A stretch of 64,000 bases of DNA from Tetracladium setigerum (GCA_031472005.1 PZJY01000002.1:868001-932000); one strand, 5' to 3'; counted from the first letter of the stretch, positions 33,227 through 43,499 are shown. Notes: generated from the sequence alone by a model not told the origin. Made by a program: numbers and translations.

Positions 33227-35077
33227 ATGGCATCAGCCTCCCCAAAGATCATCCTCCCTGAGAAGGGGAAGAACAACATCCTCATCACCAGCGCGCTCCC
33301 TTATGTCAACAACGTTCCTCACTTGGGCAATGTCGTCGGCAGTGTCCTCAGCGCAGACGTCTTCTCCAGATTCAGCAAGCTGAGGGACAGACCAACTCTC
33401 TTCATTTGTGGAACTGACGAATATGGTACTGCTACCGAGACGAAAGCCCTCGAGACAGGCCAGACGCCACAAGAGCTCTGCGATGAGTTCCACGCCAAAC
33501 ACAAGGAGGTTTATGACTGGTTCGAGATTGCCTTTGATCACTTCGGACGAACGACTACCCAGAAACAGACCGAGATTGCTCAAGACATCTTCTTGAAACT
33601 TCACAAGAACGGTTATTTGGAGGAGCGAACAACCACACAACCATACTGCGAAAAGCATGAATCTTTCCTTGCAGATCGATTTGTGGAGGGTACATGCCCA
33701 AAATGCCAATATGATGATGCTAGAGGTGATCAATGTGACAAGTGCGGCAGCCTCCTCGACCCATTCGAGCTTATCAACCCACACTGCAAAATTGATGGCG
33801 CGACGCCAGTCCCCCGTGATACCACCCATATCTTCCTAAAGCTCGACAAATGCCAGCCCGAAATCGAGAAGTGGTTTGCAAAGTCAAGTGCAGAAGGAGC
33901 TTGGCCACAAAACGGAATCAGTATCACGAAATCGTGGTTGGACAAGGGTCTGGAAGGACGAAGCATTACTCGAGATCTGAAATGGGGTACACCAATTCCA
34001 CTTCCTGGGTATGAGAAGAAGGTGTTATACGTGTGGTTCGATGCGTGTATTGGGTATCCTTCGATTACCGCCAATTACACCGAGGACTGGGAGTTGTGGT
34101 GGCGCGATCCGGACAATGTCAAGCTCTATCAGTTCATGGGCAAGGACAATGTTCCTTTCCACACTGTCATTTTCCCTGGGTCGCAAATCGGCACCGGCGA
34201 TAAGTGGACCATGCTCAATCATCTTTCAACGACTGAGTACCTAAATTACGAAAACGGCAAGTTCTCAAAGTCGAGAGGAGTGGGTGTATTTGGAGATGGA
34301 GCAAAGGATACTGGCATTCCACCTTCAGTCTGGCGATACTACCTCATTTCCAACCGACCAGAGACCGGAGATTCTCAATTCGAGTGGAAGGCTTTCATCG
34401 CAGGTAACAACAGCGAACTCCTAGCCAACCTGGGCAACTTTGTCAATCGACTCATCAAGTTCGTCAATGCCAAGTGCTCGGGTGTTATTCCAGAATTCTC
34501 CCCCTCACACACCGAAGAATCAGTCGACTTCCCCGGCTTCATTGCTGATATTAACGCCCTCCTTGCTGAGTACGTTGCAGAGATGGAAGCAGTCAAGTTG
34601 CGTTCTGGTCTCAAGAAGCTCATGGAAATATCTGCCAAGGGAAATCTTCTTCTGGCTGGCCGTCTTGACAATGCCAATCTCACGAATAGCCCTGAACGTA
34701 CCAACACCGTCATTGGTCTAGCACTGAACCTGTCCTACCTTCTTGCTTCCCTCAGTTCACCTTTCATGCCTTCAACCGCAACCTCGATTGCCGAACAACT
34801 AAATGCTCCGCTCCTGTCCATTCCGGATACGTGGTCACCAGGTGCTCTCGCTGGAGGCCATAAAATTGGCAAGGCAGCTTATTTGTTCACCAAAATTGAT
34901 GAAAAGAAAGAGGAGGAGTGGCGTGTAAAATACGGAGGAACGCAGGCTTCAAGAGCCGAAGAGGAAGCTGCAAAGGCCAAGAAGGCGGCGGACAAGTTGA
35001 GGGATAAGGAGAGGAAGGCTGCAAAGAAAGCGGCAGCGGCCTTGGAGAAGTTGTCACTGGAGTCTCAGAAGTCATAG
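33227..35077 (+). CDS. MES1: Methionyl-tRNA synthetase, cytosolic
   Basis: Class I synthetase charging tRNA-Met. Intronless, 616 aa. Class I signatures: HLGN at 32-35 (HIGH motif, in PYVNNVPHLGNVVG) and KFSKS at 345-349 (KMSKS motif). Knuckle cysteines of the connective-peptide zinc domain are visible between residues about 145 and 185 (CEKH, CPKCQ, CDKCG). A helical anticodon-binding domain follows (about 385-540). The C-terminus (about 565-616) is a Lys/Ala/Glu-rich coiled helix, likely tRNA-binding. It lacks the N-terminal GST-like domain of budding yeast Mes1 and starts directly with the catalytic fold. No mitochondrial presequence is evident, so I call it cytosolic. Confidence 0.95.
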   Translation: MASASPKIILPEKGKNNILITSALPYVNNVPHLGNVVGSVLSADVFSRFSKLRDRPTLFICGTDEYGTATETKALETGQTPQELCDEFHAKHKEVYDWFEIAFDHFGRTTTQKQTEIAQDIFLKLHKNGYLEERTTTQPYCEKHESFLADRFVEGTCPKCQYDDARGDQCDKCGSLLDPFELINPHCKIDGATPVPRDTTHIFLKLDKCQPEIEKWFAKSSAEGAWPQNGISITKSWLDKGLEGRSITRDLKWGTPIPLPGYEKKVLYVWFDACIGYPSITANYTEDWELWWRDPDNVKLYQFMGKDNVPFHTVIFPGSQIGTGDKWTMLNHLSTTEYLNYENGKFSKSRGVGVFGDGAKDTGIPPSVWRYYLISNRPETGDSQFEWKAFIAGNNSELLANLGNFVNRLIKFVNAKCSGVIPEFSPSHTEESVDFPGFIADINALLAEYVAEMEAVKLRSGLKKLMEISAKGNLLLAGRLDNANLTNSPERTNTVIGLALNLSYLLASLSSPFMPSTATSIAEQLNAPLLSIPDTWSPGALAGGHKIGKAAYLFTKIDEKKEEEWRVKYGGTQASRAEEEAAKAKKAADKLRDKERKAAKKAAAALEKLSLESQKS

Positions 35078-36616
35078 AATAGGATCTAGATATTGTTGAA
35101 GTCTCAATTCCAAACTTGTATGACACATTCTCGCAATTTTCTTAAGGTGGTAGTGGGGGCTTTCTTCGCACGTAGGACTATGGAGGTAGAAATTTGATCT
35201 CTTGATATCAAGCGTTCAAGTTCAAATTTAGTAACTGGCTACTTGAATAAAGTCAGCAAAGCGTAGTAGATAGGTAGATGGCCGCAATGAAATAGTTTGA
35301 CATCAAAAGGATTGCTTTCGAGAATCTCACACACTTAATACAAGATCTGAAGACGAACATCTCGGCCTCAAATGCCGGTAGAAAATCTCAACAAGATGCA
35401 TCTCTGTCTACTGCGGTACTTTCCAATGGTAAAATCCTCCTGTAGTCAACCACCTCCTTCAAAATCCACCGCCAAACCAGTCATCGAAGGAGAATCGTCC
35501 TTGGCCACTCATTCTGTCTTCGTCGATGGATTTCCTGCATGATTTAGTCAGGAAAGACTCTGGTGGACAGCCCAATCCTGAGAGTCGTCAAACACTTGAT
35601 GCTCTTCCGCATCTTGTGATTATGTGATTTAATTCGAAGCGGTAGCCAGGGGTCCAAGAATTATAACCAACTCGATCAGCAACATAACATAACACAACTG
35701 GCCACAGTAACTTCTAGTTTACCTCCGATTAAAAAGTCTGCGGCCCTCATCCGTATCACCAAAGGTATGTACGATGACATGTACAATTCTAGTGCGGATG
35801 GACTTTGCTGACTCTCTTGGTTTGGTTATCCAGCAACCAGACGTCAATGGAATCCTACGGGATTTCGATTACAGTACGCCACTGTACGTAAATGGCGATG
35901 CTGCAGATTTTGCGGCTTGATCTATAAATTAGTCTTACATGTGGTCTGGCTTCTCTGGCCCTGTGATCCGTCACTTGGTGTGGAAGCTGGTGATTGCGAG
36001 CAATAGAAATTGCATAACGAGTGGAAATCAAAACTTCGCTTTGTATCATCGAAGAAGCAGCCTTCAACCTTTCTGCCGCAAGGGCTTTTAAGGACTGAAT
36101 TTCCATCGAGGTTGAACTCTGAAGTTTCCACACCTACACAGTGGGAGAACTTGACCATGGAATGGTCAAGAGGTTTCGGAGTGTAAAGTGACTCGGCGCG
36201 ACGAGATAGTGGGGAAAGGTGAAGCCGTCGAGGTAGGAACGTAACGGTATATGTTGGTAAACACTTATACGCATGCGTAACAGTGGCTGTAGAAACGGTG
36301 AGTCTCAGGGTGGTGGTTTGTTCATGTCTGGTATATTAAGATGATGGGAGTTAAGCTCCATATATATAACTACTGGTGATGACGAATATCTGACTAAGGT
36401 TCTACGTGAGGCTCTGGTACAGTATTCCCAACAGTATACATACGTCAACTCGTAGGTTAGAGAGGACAACTGAGAACTTCTATCTAAGTCTATTTACTCT
36501 ATATTACCTCTACGGTACAAATGGAACTGCAATGCCTGTATAATACAAAATAATGCCAAAGAAAGAGACAGCAAGGGAAAAATCAAAACACTCCGATGCG
36601 CTTCTGATGCCTGTTT
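35078..36616. other. Left flank of accessory island, no gene recognised
   Basis: 1.5 kb with no supported gene. After the synthetase 3' UTR the sequence is irregular and AT-rich; short open frames near 35855-36160 on the minus strand have no family resemblance. It could hold decayed sequence. Confidence 0.45.
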
Positions 36617-37716
36617 CTAGGACAAGCCAGAAAGCAGGTTAGTAGGCCATAATATCCTCCACGTGGACCACGCAACGACAACAAGAAGGGTAGCGGCAAC
36701 TAACACGTAACTCCAAAATGGCCACCCGTTCTTTGAGCTCTCTTTTTCCTCGTGTCGTGTGAGCGCGGTTGCATGTCTTGCTGGTATGGGAAGCTTCTCG
36801 ATGAGAGGGCCCGTAAGAGTGTTTTTGCCGACAGGCTGAAGATCAGATTCTGTCCGAAGCGCGGGAAGAAGTAATCGACGAATATCTTGGAAGCAAGGTA
36901 TTTTTGATTGAGGCGGAGATGTTCTGTCCACCTTGATTGACAGCGTCAACAGCTCGATCGAAACGGTTTTGTTGAACTTGAGAAAAGACGGTCTCGATTT
37001 CAGCTTCTGTCAAGGCTTCCTTGGAGTCTGTGTCTTGCAGTGCTGGAAGGAGCATGTTGACCAGAACAGCGGCGGTCTCCATTGCTCCATTGCCTTCTTG
37101 AGCACCTATGGGGTGCAACTTTCGAGAAAGGGGTGTTAGCTTCTCTCGCTTCTTCCCTACATGCAGATTGTCAAGCTTGACGACGTACCTTGTGAGCTGC
37201 ATCACCAATGGTGATGATTTTTCGGAAACACCATCGTGGAAATACATGGTCTTCAATGCTTACGAGGGTGGACTGCAGTCTGTTTGTGTAGAAATCCTTG
37301 AAAGTCGTCGTCTCAGTTATGTGATCACCAAAATGCTGCTGCGAGAGCTCGCGCTCGTCCTCTTTCGTATATCGAGGAATGTCTTCGCCGTAGACCTTGT
37401 CGATTCCAGTAAATAAGAATTAGTAGTATCAGTCTTCGTGGGTAGAGAGACCGTGCAATTACAATCTTTGAAGAAAGCATTGATTTGCATCGGCTTGCGA
37501 GGTAGAGTTGAAGGCCTTTTGGAGATGCCAAAGATACATTTCGAGTCGGATTGGAGGTCTGTATCCGTGTTAAAGATCTGAGGATGCAGATTGATTAGGG
37601 AGTACGAATCTTTCAGAGGTTCCGGCTGGAAGAACCCGGGACTTTCCTCGTGTGCAATCCGCCACATCTCTTTTCTGGTTGTGCTGTGGATGCCATCAGC
37701 TTCAACAACGATATGA

Positions 37717-38068
37717 CCAGTTGTTGAACCTGTGAATCCACCCAAAATCACCTGTTTTGCCTGTTTTGCATCAGCCTGTTTTACAGCATGTTTTGATGCA
37801 TGTTTTGCATCAAAATGCAAGGTATATGCTATCAAAAGGCGTACTCGAAGTATCAGCAATGCGATGATGCTGAATCCCCTTGATTTATATGTATATAAGG
37901 CCCCTATGACACAGATTCATTTCCTCAGTCAGTCCTTCATCCTCAATCAAGCATATTCACCCCCTCAAATTCATCACTATCATCACCAACTCACTGATTC
38001 ACTCACTACTATCAAAATCATCACTTACATCATCATTCCAGTCATACGGTCACCCGTTCACGTCCAGT
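37717..38068. mobile_element. 342-bp insertion (probable solo LTR) with 5-bp target duplication
   Basis: The insert at 37722-38063 is flanked by direct copies of CCAGT (37717-37721 and 38064-38068). Removing the insert and one CCAGT joins the host frame exactly: AYTG is followed by HIVVEADGIHSTT. The left end begins TGTTGAAC; the right end reads GTTCACGT, partly an inverse match, so ends are not a perfect TG...CA. Inside are short CTGTTTTGC/TGTTTTGCAT repeats (37750-37825), a TATATAAG box at 37892-37899 and a CA/TC-rich stretch that could be a transcript start, as expected for an LTR. No coding capacity is present, so a solo LTR is the best reading; a MITE with 5-bp duplication is the alternative. 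Confidence 0.75.
37892..37899 (+). promoter_or_regulatory. TATA box inside the insertion
   Basis: TATATAAG, 170 bp into the insert and followed about 30 bp later by CA/TC-rich sequence. If the insert is an LTR this would be its own promoter, reading antisense to the dead monooxygenase. Confidence 0.45.
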
Positions 38069-38601
38069 GTATGCTGAACCGTCTCGCGTATACACCTTGA
38101 CATGGTATTCATGGTGCTCGACGAGAGTAACATGTTTGACTGTCAAGACCCAGGATTTGTGTTAGAGTTTGTTGAAGAGAGTTTATAGAACCGTTTGGCG
38201 ATCAATGAAAATTTGAGGATATCCGATCCTGCGAAGAGTGGAAGCCATCATCAATCAAGTACATGCCTAAGCAGGTGGAACTTTCTAATTGAAGAAACTC
38301 ACCACTCTTCCAGCTTCTCAGAAAATGTTGTCGGCTTTTGGTCGATCCACGATTTCCCGCTGAACAATCGCATCCTGGCGTGATAATAAACATCTCCAGC
38401 CAGCTCTCGAATCTTCTTATAACAGCCGAGCTGATCCAAAATTCGCAATCCGCTTGGGAGAAAGCCGAGACTAGCACCGAGCTGTGGTGCAATGGTTGAG
38501 TGGCCTTCCAGAAGGATATAGTCGATGCCGAACCTCTCGAGCATATTCGCTAACGAGAGGCCCGACACACTTCCCCCAACAATGATAATCTTGAAGCCCA
38601 T

Positions 38602-39929
38602 TTTTCGTGATTTCTGATATATAAAACTGTATACTGAATAGATGTCTATATTGATATCATTCAAGTCTCTTTAAATAATCATTCTTGCAGTCTCCATGCC
38701 AGCGCCGTCAAATAGTCCTGTTGCAAGCGCCAGATCTCGCGGCCTCCAAGAAAAGTCTTAAAGACACCTTTGCGCCCCTCGCACCCTCATTTTGATGCCC
38801 TAGACTGATTCGGCGATGAGTCATAGCATGAAAAAATAGATTAGAAAGCTTGATTGTAACTTACGTTGGAATTGCCCGTTCAGAAGGAGCAAAATGGGAA
38901 GCACGTGACCGTGCGAGGAGTTCACCAAATCGATTTGTCTTCTCGTTCCTGCCACGAAATATATCAAAACAACCTATTGCTTCACTAACACTTGAACATC
39001 TTGAGGGGCCACACTTTGTGGCCTTTGTGCTCTGCTGACTTCAAATCCTAAACTTGGTCTTATTAATGGGTAGGTTGTGACTTCCCCAGGAGAGCGTTTG
39101 GCGAGCAAATTTTGTTCACCCAACGCCTCTGACGGAACTTTTAATACTCACATCTTCATACTTCATCCTTTCATGGCTCCACGGTTGCAAATGTCTCTCT
39201 GTTACGGTCAATTTCAGATGCAAAAGCCAGAAGAGCGTCTCGCGAAGCACACAGAAGTCCGTTATCATCGACCTTCAGCAGAAACTTGATTGGTTCGTTT
39301 AAATTCGTTTAAATTCTAGGAGGAAGTCAACGACAAGAGTGTTCGGTAGTACAAAATGGCGAGAACTAAGGACTTCAGAAAGGTGGTTTGCCTATTCAGC
39401 AATAAGACGGCTTGTCGTATGTGGAGGAGAAGTGAGTAATGATGTAAAATCAAAAAGAGTGGTATTCACTTATCAAGAGGGACACAAATCACAAATCAGC
39501 CAAGGTAAACAGTCACAGAAAACCGGGAAAAAAAAGCAAAGTAAAAGAACTTGGGATTTGAAGCTATCTGTGTTTCGTTTACAAGAAATTGTCCTATCTT
39601 AGCTTCACCCATCCAAGAGATGGGTTACTAGACATCTGCCACCACGTGAAGGTGCAGGACATAGGCAGACGACCCACTCGGGCCCCCGACGTTTGACGTG
39701 CCAGGAAGACGTTTCCACCCATCCCACTAAACGAAGAGTTAGCAATGTTGATTGAAGCCAAATAAAACACCAAGGAGACTTACAACTAAATGTTCGCAAG
39801 TTTGCCACCACCAACCAAATCACCCTCCTGGATGAAGGCACAGACACCCATCCCATCGTCCCTTAGATCCACACTCGTAGACCCAAAGTCTGTACCAACC
39901 CCATCGCGCCGTCGCGCCCCCAAGTCGTA
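38602..39929. other. Island spacer without recognised gene
   Basis: About 1.3 kb upstream of the dead monooxygenase. No open frame resembles a known protein. A direct duplication of TTCGTTTAAA occurs near 39295-39315. Confidence 0.4.
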
Positions 39930-40105
39930 AATCATGAATCGTAATCGTAAATCGTGAGTCGCCAGCATAAGTCAAGCGCGAGTGTAAATGGCGAGTTGTA
40001 AGCATAAGTCATAATCGTAAGTCATCAGTCGTAAGTCATAAGCGTAAGTCGTAAGTCATGAATCGTAAGTGGTAAGTCATAAAGCGTAAGTCGTAAGTCA
40101 TGACA
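39930..40105. repeat. Degenerate short tandem repeat, CGTAAGTCAT type
   Basis: About twenty imperfect copies of a 7-10 bp unit close to CGTAAGTCAT or CGTAAATCATGA, in one orientation, ending at TCATGAC near 40103. Units vary in length and sequence, as in an old slippage-expanded tract. Confidence 0.75.
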
Positions 40106-40129
40106 AAAGCGAATGACAAAAAAAAAAAA

Positions 40130-40445
40130 CGACAACCGGTGACGAGTCCAAAAGCGAGTGACCAAAAGCGAGAATCGAAAAGCGAGTGTCCAAGGGCCCA
40201 ATCCAACCTCCCAAATCCAACCTCCCAAACACCCAACACCCCGAACCAACTTCCAACCTCCAACCTCCAAACTCCAACACCCGAAACTCCAACCCAACAA
40301 CCTCCAACCCCGCAACCTCCCATCCATCATCCGCCAACCTCTCAACCACCAACCACCATCTACCATCCTCCATCCTCCAAACTCCAAAACTATCATCCTC
40401 CAATCCAACCCGCGAGCAAACAAACATACAAACATACAAGCAAGG
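40130..40445. repeat. Degenerate low-complexity tandem repeat, AAAAGCGAG and CCAACCTC types
   Basis: First a few AAAAGCGAGTG units (40130-40185), then an almost purine-poor (C/A/T) tract built from CCAACCTCC-like units to about 40430. It keeps long open frames on the plus strand (up to 119 codons), but these are repeat artefacts of Pro/Thr/Asn/Gln composition. Confidence 0.7.
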
Positions 40446-40713
40446 TAAGTGACCTCTAGGGATCAGGTGTGCAGATGGCGATGCTGAGAATGCTCGTTCA
40501 GCATGTGTAAAAGATGGTTCTGGTATTGACCCAGCTTTATTGGTGATTGTTTTCTGGTTTTCAACTGTTTTTGGGTTGCCTAAAAGCACTTGAAGGGGAT
40601 TTCTGCGCAGTCACGACTGCAAAGCAAAAAAAATCAAAAAAGGGACCAATGTCAAGAAAGCAAAAAGAAATCAAAAAAGGCAAAAAAGCAAACATGATTC
40701 GCGAATAAAAAAA

Positions 40714-43023
40714 TCAAAAACAATCCGGCATATGCTCTATGCAGTTGTGTTGCGCGTTCGCAACAATGTGTTCGGAGAAGAACGGGTCCTTCATTTCGTC
40801 ACTCTGAAGGTGTTCATCTCGCCAGTTGATAGCTTCTTCGGTGTAAATTGGCAAGAAGGAGTTGATGGCTTTTTCGTGGCGACAGTAGGGACAGGAACTT
40901 GGGAGGCTGTCAGTACTGATGTCGCCGTCGGGACCGTGGCGGCCGCGCTTGGAGGGCCTTTGGTAAAGACCATCAGGTCGTAACATGAAGAAGGTTGGCT
41001 CTTCATCACCATGTAAAATTTTGTTGATTTTCGAGCATGCTCGAGAGTGAGGCTTGCATTTGGTCTGGTACGCATTCGTGTCTTTGAATACGGTGCGTCT
41101 ATTCCACTCACCGACGTATCTAACGTCGCAGATGGTCCTGAAGGCGTCACCCTTGAAGGTGACACTCTTCGTGATACTCGAGTCGGTGGTGGGCGTTGGG
41201 TACGCAAGGCTGACTTGTCTGGAACCCTGGTTCGATGGGCTGGCTGGGCTGGCTGGGTTCGCGTGACTTGCACGCTGCTGGTGCTGCTGGTGGAGCCGGT
41301 AGCAGGGCTGGCTGGGGCAGGCTTTGCTACAATGACGATGGTTGGTCCGGTCGGAGGACTGTTGGCAGTTGGGGTGGCTGGGGCGGGCGTAACTGCAATT
41401 TTGGCGCGAGGGATCAGAGTCGGCCAGCGTTTATTGAGACGTCTGGCTTCTTGGAGGTTCTGATTGATCGTAAAGTACCGGAGGCCAGCTGGTTTGACTG
41501 GTACTTGTCGGGGTGCGGCTGGGGCTTGAGGAATTGGCGAGACCATCTTTCGGACTGGTCCTTGGGGGCTGCGCGCTTGCGGTCAAGCTAGAAAGGGCGA
41601 CCATGTTAGCCAGTATTCAACATTCATTCTCAAGTCTGAAATACAAACCAACTAAATTCAAGTGAAAGATTAAAACGCAGTTGAAAAGGAACAATATGAT
41701 GAGGAGGAGACAAACTTCAAAGAGATAACTCTGTGATACTCCGACCCAAGATTACGAGATATGAGTAAACTAAATCTCATCTCGAAACCAAATAAAACTT
41801 TTCAGTAACCAAAGCACAAGCGAAGGCAACAAAGACAGCCAATGAGCTGAGTGATGAAGAGAAGAATGTAGCAAATGAAGAAGACAACAAAAAAATAATG
41901 GCAGCAAGGGAAGAAGGTAGTAAAGAAACAAAGCAACAAGGGTACGAGACAACCAGAAGTGAAGATAACACGTGATGACAAAGATATGGAACACGTAATG
42001 ACAAAGACACGAAGTATATTGAGACATACACGTGAAGTATGTAGAGACATAGACGTGAAGCGTATGAAGACATACACATGAAGTAAGTGAAGACATACAC
42101 ACATGAAGCAGATAAAGTCATGGACATGCAACATGTGAGGACATGTGCTCGCTTCGGCCTTGGCCCCTAAGCCAAAAGCAGCGAAACCACAATACCAGGG
42201 GAGACACCCCTGACAAAGCAACAGTGAGGCAAGCAAAGACGAGGTAAGCGACAATGAGGTAAGTGATAGTGAGGCAAGACACTAAGCAAGCGACGACGAG
42301 GTAAACAGCAACAAGGTAAGTGACAGTGAGGTAAGTGACAGTGAGGCAAGACACTAAGCAAGCGACGACGAGGTAAACAACAACAAGGTAAGCAACAGTG
42401 AGGTAAGTGATAGTGAGGCAAGCGACGATGAGGTAGACAACAGTGAGGCAAGACACTAAGCAAGCGACGACGAGGTAAACAATAACAAGGTAAGTGACAG
42501 TGAGGTAGGTGACAGTGAGGTAAGTGACAGTGAGGTAAGTGACAGTGAGGTAAGTGACAGTGAGGTAAGACACTAAGCAAGTGACGACGAGGTAAACAAC
42601 AACAAGGTAAGCGACAGTGAGGTAAGTGAGCCAGCGACGATAAGGTAAACGACAGTAAGGCAAGACACTAAGCAAGCGACGACGTAAACAACGACAAGGT
42701 AAGCGACAGTGAGGTAAGTGACAGTGAGGTAAGTGACAGTAAGGTAAGTGACAGTGAGGTAAGTGACAGTGAGGTAAGTGACAGTGAGGTAAGACACTAA
42801 GCAAGCGACGATGATAGTAAAGAGCAACAAGTATAGCGACAGTAAAGAATGATAGGCAGATGAAGAATAGTAAAGGATAACAGACAAGAAGGAACGGCAA
42901 AGGATCATAGGCACAAGGTAGACAGTGCAAGCAAGAGTGAAGGAAGAAGAAAAGTGGACTTACGCGGGCGACATGCTTGATGAAGCTCAAAGCAGAGCGT
43001 CCTTCAATAGCACGAGGAGCCAT
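40714..43023 (-). CDS. Orphan protein with Cys/His-rich C-terminus; long repeat-filled intron; two apparent frameshifts
   Basis: Not recognised. Exon 1 (43023-42964) encodes MAPRAIEGRSALSFIKHVAR and ends at a GTAAGT donor; exon 2 starts at 41587 after a branch site GGCTAAC and a pyrimidine-rich acceptor (TTTCTAG), both phase 0, and runs to 40714. Exon 2 is coherent only if the frame shifts twice, at the G4 run 41510-41513 and the G3 run 41191-41193 (plus strand); one base added at each gives 876 nt and 311 aa in total. Predicted parts: basic start of exon 2, LRYFTINQNLQEARRLNKRW helix, Pro/Ala/Ser/Thr linker, then a C-terminal 130 residues with several Cys and His (TKCKPHSRAC, SSCPYCRHE, NCIEHMPDC). 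The intervening 1376-nt intron is unusually long. Structure is tentative. Confidence 0.45.
41985..42140. repeat. Degenerate tandem repeat, GACATACACGTGAAG type
   Basis: About five imperfect units of 22-27 bp built on GACATACACGTGAAGTATG, inside the inferred intron of the orphan gene and next to the 15-bp minisatellite. Confidence 0.65.
42215..42840. repeat. 15-bp minisatellite with higher-order units
   Basis: Core unit GAGGTAAGTGACAGT repeated in runs of one to six copies, alternating with a longer conserved block (GACACTAAGCAAGCGACGAC followed by GAGGTAAACAACAACAAG) that recurs at about 42287, 42348, 42449, 42568, 42665 and 42793. Because 15 is a multiple of three, all frames without a stop stay open; on the minus strand one frame reads as a hydrophobic pentapeptide array (LTVTY). 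The array lies within the inferred intron of the orphan gene. Confidence 0.9.
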
Positions 43024-43440
43024 TGTAATCGGTGGTACGAACCTAAAATGGGTCCTAGAAAGAAGTTTTTAAAAATTAGCAAGTATCTGTAATTGGGAAA
43101 GCAGAAGGGGGAAGCTGGAGCAGATGATACGTACGAAGAGGAAAAAGAAGAAGAAAAGAAGGAAAGAGATGAGGCAGGGGACGACTCTTTTATAGAACTC
43201 GAGTCTTGGCGACTTCTAGGCCAAAATAGGCATCGTACGAATGGCAGAATACCCAAATAGGAAGTGCTCATGACCGAAATAGGCAATGATGGCTCCAAAA
43301 GCGGTGTTGGGAGGTGAAATGACGCTAGTGGGGTTTGTGACGGCGAGATTTTGGAGGCCATTTGCGACACAGCCAGGCCCTCGGAGCTTTAGATAATTGA
43401 GCGGTGGTATCAATGTAATGAGAGCTTTAAATTGATGTAA
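43024..43440. other. Upstream region of the orphan gene
   Basis: No gene recognised. Contains the presumed promoter of the orphan gene (minus direction) with GAA-rich sequence near 43135-43175. Confidence 0.4.
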
Positions 43441-43499
43441 AAATGAGTGTGTGAGCAGGTCTGGTTGTGAAGTTGATTTTTGCCATATTTCTGAGCCGC

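Larger units (their letters stand above)
36617..38601 (-). pseudogene. FAD-dependent monooxygenase pseudogene (PaxM-like), interrupted by an insertion
   Basis: Remnant of a PHBH-fold flavin monooxygenase of the type found in fungal terpenoid clusters. Recognisable parts in order: FAD-binding N-terminus (IIIVGGSVSGLSLA from ATG 38601), WIGYPQIFIDRQTVL after a 74-nt intron (38302-38229), DG motif VEADGIHSTTR near 37700, the stretch TTTFKDFYTNRLQSTLVSIEDHVF near 37250, GD motif TIGDAAHK followed by a 70-nt intron (37188-37119) and LHPIGAQEGNGAMETAA, and a C-terminal membrane helix (WPFWSYVLVAATLLVVVAW). Damage: stop codons after RQTVL and after NKL near 38185 and 38165, a 342-bp insertion at 37722-38063, a frame change near 37410, and another near 36945 before the C-terminal segment. 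Several independent lesions argue for real inactivation. Confidence 0.85.

Noticed and set aside
40100..40459. A 119-codon plus-strand frame rich in Pro, Thr, Asn and Gln.
   Set aside because: It is a translation of a C/A-rich slippage tract in which other frames are equally open.
40791..41546. A continuous 251-codon minus-strand frame as the true orphan gene.
   Set aside because: Its middle part is coherent, but its first and last parts are less protein-like than the neighbouring frames, and the acceptor at 41588 places the exon start in a different phase. Two one-base corrections explain all three segments better.
42118..43023. A 301-codon open frame on the minus strand encoding YLTVT-type pentapeptide repeats.
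   Set aside because: The frame is open because the 15-bp DNA repeat is a multiple of three; several frames are similarly open, and a perfect donor (GTAAGT) after codon 20 argues that the array is intronic. Kept only as a possibility in the findings.
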